DNA from: CANIGN01 sp964538275
Lineage (GTDB): Bacteria; Bdellovibrionota; UBA2428
Direction: 5' to 3'
DNA: 9,267 bases
Assembly (NCBI GenBank): GCA_964538275.1
Contig: CAZIFW010000087.1
Span: forward strand, 1-9,267
Within the stretch, counting starts at the first letter, position 1. Each line of letters begins with the position of its first letter. Below the pieces are notes generated by a model. It was given only the letters and a program-made list of their open reading frames with translations, searched no databases and was not told the origin of the DNA. Shown in pieces: positions 1 through 6,907 of the stretch. Both the position numbers and the translations under genes were made by a program.

Positions 1-2204
1 ATTTTTAACACTGGCGATGTTCCTGCCAAGTCGACTTCCACATCACCTGCCCCTTCAACCTTTGCAACCGTGCTCTGAATTTTTTTAGCAATTTCGACGA
101 GCTCTTTCAGGTCGGGTCCGAAAACTTTTACCGAAACATCTGCTCGTGTGCCCTCTAACAACTCATTGAATCTCATTTGAATTGGTTGAGACGCTAGGTA
201 AACTTGCCCCGGTACTTCCAGATTGAGCTTTTCGATCATGGCAGCAACTAACTCAGGATACGTGCGCCGCTTTCCATTAACCTCGGGCCACTCTGACCTA
301 TCATGAAGCATAATTATTGAGTCGGAGACGTTAACTCCCATAGGATCTGTTGCGACTTCGCTGGTACCGATACGAGAATAGGCATGTTTTACCTCTGCAA
401 AAGTCTTCAACACGACGTCAGCCTTTTCCTGGTATTTGATCGATACATCTAAGCTTGTATTTACCGGACGAATCATATGAAAAGCAAAGGAGCCTTCACC
501 CAACTGGGGTAAAAACTCCGCTCCACGCGACGCTAAAAGTATAGCGCCTATGACTACAGATGCAGCCGCAATCGACAAAGCCGCTCGCTGCCACTTCCAT
601 ACCGTTTCAAACAAACGCTGATAAAACTTTCTCGCCCAGATCATGAGCCGAGGCTCTTTCTCCTTAGCATCTCTAGCTAAAAATATACTTGCTAGAGCAG
701 GTGCCGTAGTGAAAGAAATAACTAAAGCTGCGCCAACAGCAATGGCAAAAGTTGCTGCCATTGGTTTAAACATTTTTCCTTCTACTCCAACAAGTGCAAA
801 TATCGGTAAAAAGACAACGATGATAATCAATTCTCCGAAAGCTGCTGCTTGTCTAATTTCCAATGTCGCTGCATAAATAGCATCCTTAAGCTCTTCTTTT
901 GTTAGCTTTCGCCCAATTTGTTTTGCGCGATTTTGAATAAATCGCACGCAATTATCCATTACTATAACCGTCCCATCGACGATGATTCCAAAGTCGAGGG
1001 CACCTAAGCTCATGAGGTTTCCCGAAATTCCCAACGGCTTCATGACTAGAAATGTAGCAAGTAATGCCAGCGGTATTGTTAATGCCGTAATAACAGCAGC
1101 ACGCACGTTACCTAAAAGCAGAAGGAGGATTAGCAAAACGAGCCCTGCTCCCATCAACAAGTTATGCTCAACTGTGCCGAGAGTGGCGTTCACAAGATCA
1201 GATCGGTCGTAAACCGTTATTACTTCGACGTCTTGAGGTAGCTGCTTACGAAGCTCCTTCAGTTTAGCATCAACTCGAAGTGCAACGGTACGGCTGTTCT
1301 CTCCGAGAAGCATCATTGCAGTCCCAAGTAAACTTTCGCGCCCATTGTAAGTGGATGCGCCCGTGCGTAGCTCTTTGCCTAACTGAACAGTTGCAATATC
1401 GCCTATCTTTAATTGTTTAAAACTCTCGAGAGTTTTTATTGAGACGTTTTTAATATCATCAACATTTTTAAACAGCCCAACTCCTTGAACCAAAAACTGC
1501 TCAGCGGTTTGTTGTACATAACCACCACCAACGTTTTGATTTGCGTTTTCAAGCGCTTCAACAATATCGTCAAAGTGAAGACCATAGGCCGCCATTTTTT
1601 TTGTATCAGGCTGTACGTGATACTGTTTCTCAAAGCCTCCTGAAGTATTTACTTCGGCAACTCCAGGCACAGTTAACAAAAACGGCTTCACAACTCTGTC
1701 TTGTAATCTGCGCAGCTCCATTAGTTGCAAGAGACGTTCTTGAGTATCTTGAGGAGCAAGCTTCTTAAATTCAATAACGTATTGGTAGATTTCACCTAGA
1801 CCCGAAGACACGGGACCCAATTCAGGGTTTGCGCCTTTCGGGAGTTCTGCGGATACTCCTTGAAGTCTCTCAGAGACAAGTTGCCTAGCACGGTAAATAT
1901 CGACCTTATCCGCAAAGACTACCGTAACTTGGGAAAGTCCAAATCGTGTAATCGAGCGAACCTGTTCAACATCCGGCAATCCCCTCATAGACGATTCCAC
2001 GGGGAATGTAATTCCTCGTTCAATTTCTTCCGGAGCAAGGCCATCGACGACTGTATTAATTTGAACTTGATTGTTAGTGATGTCAGGAACGGCATCGATA
2101 GGCAATGTTTGAAACGCAAAAACACCCGCAATAACTACAAGCAATGTCAAAAGCAGTACTAGCCCGCTGTTGTAGACTGAAAATTTAATAATTCTGTTTA
2201 TCAT
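1..2204 (-). CDS. czcA: CzcA-type heavy-metal efflux RND pump, N-terminal 734 residues (3' end outside window)
   Basis: Inner-membrane proton-driven RND pump of the heavy-metal efflux (HME) class, which exports divalent cations through a CBA complex. Reading from the ATG at 2204 gives an uninterrupted frame to the left edge. A family member has about 1,030-1,050 residues, so roughly the last 300 are missing. TM1 is near residues 8-30, followed by the typical 'LPIDAVPDITNNQVQI' periplasmic entry. TM4 carries 'DFGIIVDGTVIVMDN' at residues 404-418, so the acidic residues are D404, D410 and D417. They align with D402, D408 and E415 of Cupriavidus CzcA. This acidic motif is typical of Zn/Co/Cd pumps and unlike the Cu/Ag pump CusA. 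TM7 is near residues 533-555 and is followed by 'FLPQLGEGSF', the start of the second periplasmic half. A Shine-Dalgarno GAGGT lies just before the ATG, and the gap to the upstream gene is 12 bp, so it is the next cistron of the same operon. The exact metal is inferred only. Confidence 0.95.
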   Translation of the reverse strand, partial: MINRIIKFSVYNSGLVLLLTLLVVIAGVFAFQTLPIDAVPDITNNQVQINTVVDGLAPEEIERGITFPVESSMRGLPDVEQVRSITRFGLSQVTVVFADKVDIYRARQLVSERLQGVSAELPKGANPELGPVSSGLGEIYQYVIEFKKLAPQDTQERLLQLMELRRLQDRVVKPFLLTVPGVAEVNTSGGFEKQYHVQPDTKKMAAYGLHFDDIVEALENANQNVGGGYVQQTAEQFLVQGVGLFKNVDDIKNVSIKTLESFKQLKIGDIATVQLGKELRTGASTYNGRESLLGTAMMLLGENSRTVALRVDAKLKELRKQLPQDVEVITVYDRSDLVNATLGTVEHNLLMGAGLVLLILLLLLGNVRAAVITALTIPLALLATFLVMKPLGISGNLMSLGALDFGIIVDGTVIVMDNCVRFIQNRAKQIGRKLTKEELKDAIYAATLEIRQAAAFGELIIIVVFLPIFALVGVEGKMFKPMAATFAIAVGAALVISFTTAPALASIFLARDAKEKEPRLMIWARKFYQRLFETVWKWQRAALSIAAASVVIGAILLASRGAEFLPQLGEGSFAFHMIRPVNTSLDVSIKYQEKADVVLKTFAEVKHAYSRIGTSEVATDPMGVNVSDSIIMLHDRSEWPEVNGKRRTYPELVAAMIEKLNLEVPGQVYLASQPIQMRFNELLEGTRADVSVKVFGPDLKELVEIAKKIQSTVAKVEGAGDVEVDLAGTSPVLK

Positions 2205-2216
2205 TTTGACCTCAAT

Positions 2217-2846
2217 TTAATGAGCGTGCCCATCGGGGGCTCCGCCGAATGCTGCAATTTCTGCAATTCTAATAAAACTCACTCCGCCCGTTACAATTTC
2301 ATCACCGACTACCAAGTCAGAAGAGTTAACAATCAAGGGCTTTATGGATGTTTTCTTAAAATCAATACGTTTAAAAAAGCCGCCCCGTAGGCGATAAATT
2401 TCTACATCTTCAGCTAGAAATAATAGTGCCGAGTTAGGCAATGCAATCGGCAACTTCGTAACCTTCAGTGTTGTCACTTCAAAAGATTTCACTGCTTGGG
2501 GAGAAAGTTTTATCCCGGCGTCCTCAGAAGCAGCTTCAATACCTTTACCTTGGCCTACTTTTGAATCGCCTTCTTCTTTTTCATCGCCGTGATCGCTGTG
2601 ATCATCGTGCTTTTCGCCTTCGTGTTCTGCGTGTTCGCCTTCCGCATGTTTTTCTGGCTCACCCTCTTCATGTTTGCCATGTTCTTCGTGCGTGTGAGGA
2701 TCACTAGCCTTTGACTCTTCTTTCTTGCTATCCTCTTCATGTTCATGGTTGTGCTCATCAGCATGAGCTTCTTTTTTTGTCTCTTTAACTGCTAAGAGCA
2801 AAGGCGCATACACAAGTATTGCAATTAAAACAATAAAACGAATCAC
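2217..2846 (-). CDS. Short His-rich CzcB-like adaptor (membrane-proximal domain only)
   Basis: A 209-residue exported protein in the operon position where a CzcB adaptor is expected. A hydrophobic signal or anchor covers residues 3-20. Residues 28-86 contain 14 histidines among many Asp/Glu, a likely low-affinity metal-binding or buffering segment. 'GIKLSPQAVKSFEV' (111-124) resembles the strand that opens RND adaptors. 'EIYRLRGGFFKRIDFKKTSI' (149-168) and 'VVGDEIVTGGVSFIRIAEI' (179-197) resemble the closing strands of the membrane-proximal domain. The C-terminus ends in GHAH. Only about 20 residues lie between the opening and closing strands, where a usual CzcB of 350-520 residues has its lipoyl, alpha-hairpin and beta-barrel domains. 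The start is GTG at 2846, overlapping the upstream TGA by 4 bases (GTGA), so translation is probably coupled. It could work as a partial adaptor beside a full CzcB encoded elsewhere, or as a metal chaperone for the pump. The homology call rests on short motifs. Confidence 0.8.
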   Translation of the reverse strand: MIRFIVLIAILVYAPLLLAVKETKKEAHADEHNHEHEEDSKKEESKASDPHTHEEHGKHEEGEPEKHAEGEHAEHEGEKHDDHSDHGDEKEEGDSKVGQGKGIEAASEDAGIKLSPQAVKSFEVTTLKVTKLPIALPNSALLFLAEDVEIYRLRGGFFKRIDFKKTSIKPLIVNSSDLVVGDEIVTGGVSFIRIAEIAAFGGAPDGHAH

Positions 2847-4069
2847 ATTAACCCCTGTCCAACGGGCACGCCGTTATGAATTTGTAATTTAAATAAAGCA
2901 TCCAGAGCCCGCTGTTCTGCTTCAGAAAACGTTTCTTGAGAGTCGAAAAGCTCTTGGTGAGCATCGATCATGAGCGAACTAGGAATAATCCCCTGCAAAA
3001 ACATTCTCTCAAGCCTGTCATGGCTTTTTGCTAAAGCTGCTTCACTGGGTAGCTTAGTGATTAACTCTACACTTTGAGAATAAACTCGCCTAAGGAGCTC
3101 TTCGTTAAATTCCAAAGTTTCTAAACTTCTTTTCTCTTGAAGTTCTGCAACAAGAAGATCTTTCCTCGCAGCAGCCCTTCCGCCTCGATTGATATTAAAA
3201 AGCGGTAGCGGCAAGCTCAATTTCAATCCAAACGAACGAACCTCCTCAGAGTTATCCTTAGCAATATTCACCTGCGGACCAATTTTAAATTCAGGCCAAC
3301 TCTCAGATTTTGCTTTTCTATAATCAGCTTCAAAAATAGCTTTATTCGCTCGTATTTCTTTTACAAAAGGAGACGCTTCCCCGATTGCAGCTTTAGAGGG
3401 CGCAGTCGGCCATTTTTTTATTGTCCAAGCACTTTTTAAAGGATCCACCTTAACTGAATATTTTTGAAGTAACTCAAATGTGAGCGAATCAAGCTCCTGT
3501 TGAAGCTCTATCACCTTAGCGGCACTTTCTTTTTCTGCCAGCCTGAACACACCTAGAGATGCGTCCTGTTCTGCTGAAAGTCTTGGTCTTGAGCTATACT
3601 GTTTAACCACTTTTGCAAAAGTAATTTGGCTCTCTTTAGCAATTTCAAGAAGCTTTGCAGTGTTGTAAAGCTTTCTAAATCCAGTAATAACTGCCGACCT
3701 TAAACCCGATAGCGCAAGTGTCGTCTCAGCTTGAACAAGATCCACCCTAGCTTTTGCCTGCGCGGATTCAGCAAATAATTTTGTCGGGGCCACGCTAAAA
3801 AGAAGTGCTGCTTCCGTTTCAGTACCTCCATTTTTATTTGCCTTTGAATGCGCAAGTTCAAGCTCTGGATTAGGAAATACCCCCACAGATCCCGCAGCGC
3901 TCTCAGCAGACTCTAACCTACTGCGAACAATTTGTGATTCAGCTGATCGCTGCTCAACACAATCGAGCAGCGCTTTTATGTCTGAAGCATCGCAAATGTT
4001 TAAAGATGCGCGACTTATGTAAGGGACGAGAAGTATCGTTGCTCCTAACGTCCATTTTAGTGTTCTCAC
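2843..4069 (-). CDS. czcC: CzcC/TolC-family outer-membrane efflux factor
   Basis: Outer-membrane channel subunit of the tripartite metal efflux pump. It should be a trimeric beta-barrel with a long periplasmic alpha-helical tunnel. With the GTG start at 4069 it has 408 residues, normal for CzcC. An N-terminal signal peptide (MRTLKWTLG to about YISRA) is followed by helical repeats typical of OEP (PF02321): 'SRLESAESAAGSVGVFPNPELELA' is the classic first-repeat motif, here containing FPNPELEL. The second half shows 'GLKLSLPLPLFNINRGG', the conserved strand-turn before the second coiled coil. Start choice: an ATG five codons upstream lacks a ribosome site, while GGAGGT (4077-4082) sits 7 nt before the GTG. 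It overlaps the downstream adaptor gene by 4 bases and is preceded by a 201-bp gap to the lipoprotein gene. The family assignment is firm; metal specificity follows from the neighbouring pump. Confidence 0.92.
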   Translation of the reverse strand: MRTLKWTLGATILLVPYISRASLNICDASDIKALLDCVEQRSAESQIVRSRLESAESAAGSVGVFPNPELELAHSKANKNGGTETEAALLFSVAPTKLFAESAQAKARVDLVQAETTLALSGLRSAVITGFRKLYNTAKLLEIAKESQITFAKVVKQYSSRPRLSAEQDASLGVFRLAEKESAAKVIELQQELDSLTFELLQKYSVKVDPLKSAWTIKKWPTAPSKAAIGEASPFVKEIRANKAIFEADYRKAKSESWPEFKIGPQVNIAKDNSEEVRSFGLKLSLPLPLFNINRGGRAAARKDLLVAELQEKRSLETLEFNEELLRRVYSQSVELITKLPSEAALAKSHDRLERMFLQGIIPSSLMIDAHQELFDSQETFSEAEQRALDALFKLQIHNGVPVGQGLM

Positions 4070-4076
4070 CGAAATA

Positions 4077-4082
4077 ACCTCC
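4077..4082 (-). promoter_or_regulatory. Ribosome binding site deciding the czcC start
   Basis: GGAGGT on the minus strand lies 7 nt upstream of the GTG at 4069. It overlaps the alternative in-frame ATG at 4084, which itself has no Shine-Dalgarno sequence. This places the start at the GTG and gives a clean signal peptide with a charged N-terminus. Confidence 0.8.
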
Positions 4083-4148
4083 ATATGTAAAATGCCTTTA
4101 ATCCTTTAAGTTAAGGGAGCGAAATTTAATTATGAAGCTAAAGTAACC

Positions 4149-4180
4149 CTGCCCCCCTTTATATTTGGATGGGAGGGCAG
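4149..4180 (-). promoter_or_regulatory. Stem-loop in the czcC leader region
   Basis: Inverted repeat with 9-bp arms (4149-4157 and 4172-4180) and a 14-nt loop. On the minus strand all nine positions can pair (one G-U wobble), whereas the plus-strand RNA would have a C/A mismatch, so it is more stable in the efflux-operon transcript. It sits in the 201-bp gap between the lipoprotein gene and czcC. No T-run follows directly, so it is not a canonical intrinsic terminator. It could be a processing, attenuation or mRNA-stability element; function is unknown. Confidence 0.45.
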
Positions 4181-4270
4181 AGTTTGAGAAGGAAAGGAAG
4201 GAACATGAAAAAAATCCCCGACTTTCCAAGCTCTGAATTAGCTATAATCGCAATTTCTGTCACGCCCTTT

Positions 4271-4438
4271 TTAGTTTTTGCGCTTCTCGCTTCCAAGCGG
4301 CTGGCTGCGTTTTTTACCAGTATGTTGCTCATGTGTTGCGTCGCTTTCATCCGCCGCATGTTTGGGGATCGAAGAGCACCCTTGGGCAAAACTTAATATT
4401 GTCAATAAAACTAATGTCTTAGCTGTTAATTGGTTCAT
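4271..4438 (-). CDS. Small predicted lipoprotein (55 residues) in the metal efflux operon
   Basis: A very short gene translating to an N-terminal MNQLTAK, a hydrophobic segment (LVLLTILSFA) and a lipobox-like AQGC with the acceptor cysteine at residue 21. About 34 hydrophilic residues follow, with His27, His36, His39 and a basic tail ending KRKN. The lipobox is imperfect (Gln at -2) but acceptable. AAGGAG lies 5 nt before the ATG, the strongest ribosome site on this strand, which supports a real gene. It lies 51 nt downstream of the Cys/His protein gene and 201 nt upstream of czcC in the same direction. I recognise no family. Small envelope proteins at the head of efflux operons may bind or sense metal; this is inference from position and the three histidines. 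Confidence 0.7.
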   Translation of the reverse strand: MNQLTAKTLVLLTILSFAQGCSSIPKHAADESDATHEQHTGKKRSQPLGSEKRKN

Positions 4439-4489
4439 AAAATCTCCTTGTTATTGTTAAAATTGAAGTTTGGACAGTGGTAACAAAAC

Positions 4490-4936
4490 TTAAGAGATAG
4501 GAGGTCTAAACAGCTGCGATCTGTGATCTGAAATGTTTAAACTTTGAGCAACAATACACTCAGGGCCAGAACTAACGTAATTTTGAATCCTAAGCCTAGA
4601 GTCAAGCGTGACGGAATTACAATTACAATGCCTATGAAAGTGGGAAACTGTGCACTCTGTACATTCCCCAGATGGGCTACTCTCATCATTATTAGGGGTT
4701 GGCAAATTATTTTGCGATATCTCTCCACTCTTATTACTAGCTAAACTGTTAAGCGAGTGGCACATGCTTTCATGGAGGGAGTCTGTGCGATCACGAACAG
4801 TTGATACCGTAAGAGCTACTATGGAAAAGCAAAATAAAAAAACTTTTTTCTTTTCTGAAAAAAAGTTAAATATTTTCTTTTTTCCCAAGTACATAGATAT
4901 TTGAATATTACTACAGAATCCTGAATTCATTCTCAT
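4490..4936 (-). CDS. Membrane-anchored Cys/His-cluster protein, CzcI-like in position
   Basis: First gene of the efflux locus (up to 148 residues). A basic stretch (GKKK, SEKKK) is followed by one hydrophobic helix at about residues 32-47, which could be a signal peptide or anchor, leaving the remainder in the periplasm. Residues 92-106 hold a dense ligand cluster, CTECTVSHFHRHCNC: Cys92, Cys95, His99, His101, His103, Cys104 and Cys106. The C-terminus ends SQLFRPPIS. Secreted small proteins with a Cys/His cluster and a Pro-rich 'RPP' tail precede czcCBA genes in proteobacteria (CzcI-type), so a metal-binding or regulatory accessory role is plausible. This is analogy, not proven homology. The start is uncertain: ATGs at residues 1, 3 and 15 all lack a good Shine-Dalgarno sequence. 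The upstream 200 bp is shared with the divergent barrel-protein gene and should hold the operon promoter. Confidence 0.65.
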   Translation of the reverse strand: MRMNSGFCSNIQISMYLGKKKIFNFFSEKKKVFLFCFSIVALTVSTVRDRTDSLHESMCHSLNSLASNKSGEISQNNLPTPNNDESSPSGECTECTVSHFHRHCNCNSVTLDSRLRIQNYVSSGPECIVAQSLNISDHRSQLFRPPIS

Positions 4937-5031
4937 AAAGCCAAACTAAAGCCCAACAGATAACGCTTAGCGCAAGCTATAACTAACATCACCTTTAACC
5001 TATTTTGTAGCGATCGAACTCTAATTTTCCG

Positions 5032-5059
5032 TTGTTATAGATACGGGCAATGCTATAAG
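5032..5059 (+). promoter_or_regulatory. Putative sigma-70 promoter for the beta-barrel gene
   Basis: TTGTTA (5032-5037) and TATAAG (5054-5059) are separated by 16 bp, each with one or two departures from the -35 and -10 consensus. The implied leader is about 70 nt and ends at a strong ribosome site (AAGGAG) before the ATG at 5137. Found by eye only. Confidence 0.45.
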
Positions 5060-5136
5060 AGCTGCATCTGTAACTAGGAATTTGCACAATGCCCATAAGT
5101 ATTGTGAATGAAGGAAAGAAGGAAGAAGGAGTATTA

Positions 5137-5973
5137 ATGAAAAAGTTTTTATTATTAGGATTTGTTGGAGCATTTGCAGCCATTGCTCAAGAGCCCACAG
5201 CAGAAGTACCTGCGAGTAACCACAGCTTAGATTGGTCTACTGATGCTGGAATCCGCCAAGATGGCGATGAGCAGTTCGTAGACTATAACTTTGGCCACAC
5301 ATACAAATTACCTGAAGGTTATAAAATTAAATCTCAGGTCTATTTTGTTACCAATAGAGCAAAAGATACCGCTACCAACGAGTGGAGCGATATTAACTAC
5401 ACGCACTACTATGTTCGAACTACTTTATCGTCGCCTAAACTTTGGGACATCTTAGGGTTCAAAACAAACTACGCTTTGAGATACGTTCTTCCTACAACTG
5501 AAAAATTACAAAAAGCTGGTGCCTATGGCGTGATTTCTCCTCGTTTGGTTATGGAAAAAGAGTTTAGCTCTTACTTCAACATGACAGTACTTCCAATTCT
5601 TAGCGTTCAACTTAACCGCAACGGATATGAGTACAATGTGCCTGTTGGGTCAGCTAAAAGAAACAACCTTGGTAACGTTTTGTTGGAAGTTGTTCCCCAA
5701 GTTAAATTCACTAAAAACCTAACACTTACATATGATGCTACTTTTGGATTAACAGTTGATGGTAATGGTCCCGCTGGACAAGACGACCTTCAGTATTATG
5801 GCGTCTTCATTGGCGATACAGAACTTCTTTACAACATTGAAGCTCTTGGTGACCTCGGTGTCGGCATTTTCCACTATACTTTTGTTACCAAATTTGGAAA
5901 CGGCACAAACATTAAAGTGTATGATGACTCAAACTCATATGCGGGCCTAAGACTTAGCAAAAAAATCTTTTAA
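5137..5973 (+). CDS. Predicted outer-membrane beta-barrel protein, function unknown
   Basis: A 278-residue exported protein. The signal peptide MKKFLLLGFVGAFAAIA is probably cut before QEPTAE. The mature part is rich in alternating polar/hydrophobic strands with many Tyr, Asn and Thr, for example 'NYTHYYVRTTL', 'NYALRYVLP', 'LTLTYDATFGLTVDG' and 'YAGLRLSKKIF'. The last residue is Phe, the usual BAM recognition signal of outer-membrane barrels. There is no long plug or periplasmic domain, so a barrel of about 10-12 strands fits the length. The start at 5137 is chosen over the in-frame ATG at 5089 because AAGGAG lies 7 nt before it and the signal peptide begins there. It is monocistronic, with a promoter upstream and a strong terminator 25 bp after the stop. 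It is divergent from the metal efflux operon; whether they share control is unknown. I recognise no named family. Confidence 0.88.
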   Translation: MKKFLLLGFVGAFAAIAQEPTAEVPASNHSLDWSTDAGIRQDGDEQFVDYNFGHTYKLPEGYKIKSQVYFVTNRAKDTATNEWSDINYTHYYVRTTLSSPKLWDILGFKTNYALRYVLPTTEKLQKAGAYGVISPRLVMEKEFSSYFNMTVLPILSVQLNRNGYEYNVPVGSAKRNNLGNVLLEVVPQVKFTKNLTLTYDATFGLTVDGNGPAGQDDLQYYGVFIGDTELLYNIEALGDLGVGIFHYTFVTKFGNGTNIKVYDDSNSYAGLRLSKKIF

Positions 5974-5998
5974 TCTAGTTAGTCGCAAATAAAAGAAA

Positions 5999-6035
5999 AG
6001 AGGTTAATCCGAGAGAGGGACTCGGATTAACCTCT
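5999..6035. terminator. Strong bidirectional intrinsic terminator
   Basis: A perfect 15-bp stem (5999-6013 with 6021-6035) and a 7-nt loop. The right side runs into TTTTCTTTTT and the left side is preceded by AAAAGAAA, so both strands give a hairpin followed by a U-rich tract. It lies between two convergent genes and should end both transcripts. Confidence 0.93.
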
Positions 6036-6055
6036 TTTTCTTTTTGTGTTTTTAA

Positions 6056-6667
6056 TTAATTTTGAAAAACTGTCTCGAAAAGATCAGATTCCGCTATCGA
6101 CCGAGGTGTAATTACTGTCTCATCATAGGGAATATCATCACCATACCGCTCCTTTAGCTTTGCTTGTACTACCGGATGCGAAAGATCTAGGTCTTCTAAC
6201 TTTTCTAAGCTCCCAATTGAAAGCCTCAAAGCTCTGTAAAACATTTTCCAAGGCAATTCCGAACAATAGATTCTAGAATTATCCCAGCCAAAGTAAGGAT
6301 CGTAAGGTTTTTGAGCATACTCAGCACCAACTTTCTTTAGCGATGCAAGTTGCATAGGTGAGAGCCCCGTCTTTAACCTACGAACCATATAGCGGCCACC
6401 CACACCCGTAGAAATAAAACTGCTGAGTTTTCTGTATCCCACTGGGCCACGAGCTTCGTACACATATGCGACACCGCTTTTATAAGTAACAATCCCCATG
6501 TGACTCCACTTTGAGTGGGTAGCAAGTTGAATTGCCTGACTTTGAGAAGACGTGCTTGTTTGAAAAACAAGATCGCCATCTTGAAGTTGCGATGGCGCTT
6601 TTCCCATACTGAAAGCCAATGCGCTAAAAAAGTATGTGGACATAAAAAGTTGCTTTATAGTTTTCAC
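6056..6667 (-). CDS. YiiX/YebB-like permuted NlpC/P60 cysteine hydrolase
   Basis: A 203-residue protein of the circularly permuted papain-like amidase group (Peptidase_C92, PF05708). Family members hydrolyse peptide, amide or lipid-linked bonds, often in the envelope; the substrate here is unknown. The motif order fits: 'LQDGDLVFQ' at 28-36, then 'SQAIQLATHSKWSHMGIV' with the likely catalytic His56, 'VYEARGPV' with Glu71, and 'IYCSELPWKMF' with the nucleophile Cys135. The N-terminus (MKTIKQLFMSTYFFSALAFSMG) looks like a signal peptide, so it probably acts in the periplasm. The start is GTG at 6667, with GGAGG 7 nt upstream across a T-run. It stands alone, convergent with the barrel gene and divergent from the Fur-box operon. 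The length is normal for the family and the candidate catalytic residues are present. Confidence 0.88.
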   Translation of the reverse strand: MKTIKQLFMSTYFFSALAFSMGKAPSQLQDGDLVFQTSTSSQSQAIQLATHSKWSHMGIVTYKSGVAYVYEARGPVGYRKLSSFISTGVGGRYMVRRLKTGLSPMQLASLKKVGAEYAQKPYDPYFGWDNSRIYCSELPWKMFYRALRLSIGSLEKLEDLDLSHPVVQAKLKERYGDDIPYDETVITPRSIAESDLFETVFQN

Positions 6668-6868
6668 AAAAAAACCTCCGTGAAATTCTATTATGGCATG
6701 CTAGCTATAAGCACCGAGCGAGTATTTTGACGTGGAGAATTGGTTGCACACTCCAAAAAAACTTATAAATAATTGAAAACACTTGTCACTCATGCGCTGC
6801 GAAAACAAATAGCTACTAATTCGTATAGATAACTAGACGCCAAGAGGTAAGCGCACTATCACATCCAT

Positions 6869-6887
6869 GAAAATGACAATCATTGTC
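6869..6887 (+). promoter_or_regulatory. Fur-box-like operator
   Basis: The 19-mer GAAAATGACAATCATTGTC matches the classical Fur box GATAATGATAATCATTATC at 16 of 19 positions. It contains the perfect 13-bp inverted repeat GACAATCATTGTC. It ends 20 bp before the start of the DUF6607-like gene, where bound repressor would block transcription or elongation. Fur is the simplest reading; a Zur or other Fur-family site is possible. Confidence 0.6.
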
Positions 6888-6907
6888 GCTTTATACTTGG
6901 AGGTATT

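Noticed and set aside
643..2162. Several plus-strand open frames of 75-100 codons across this region, and a minus-strand frame at 1436-1633
   Set aside because: They lie inside the continuous minus-strand czcA frame and have no recognisable motifs or ribosome sites; they are shadows.
2468..2764. Open frames on both strands within the His-rich adaptor gene
   Set aside because: They arise from the repetitive His/Glu codons of the real gene and show low-complexity translations without starts supported by a Shine-Dalgarno sequence.
4070..4084. ATG at 4084 as the czcC start
   Set aside because: The GGAGGT site overlaps this ATG and is ideally spaced for the GTG at 4069; no ribosome site precedes 4084.
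4159..4396. Overlapping 75-76-codon frames on both strands
   Set aside because: No ribosome site or recognisable sequence; they overlap the better supported 55-residue lipoprotein gene and the intergenic stem-loop.
5089..5136. Sixteen-codon N-terminal extension of the barrel protein
   Set aside because: It would place a charged segment before a perfect signal peptide, and a strong AAGGAG site lies before the ATG at 5137.
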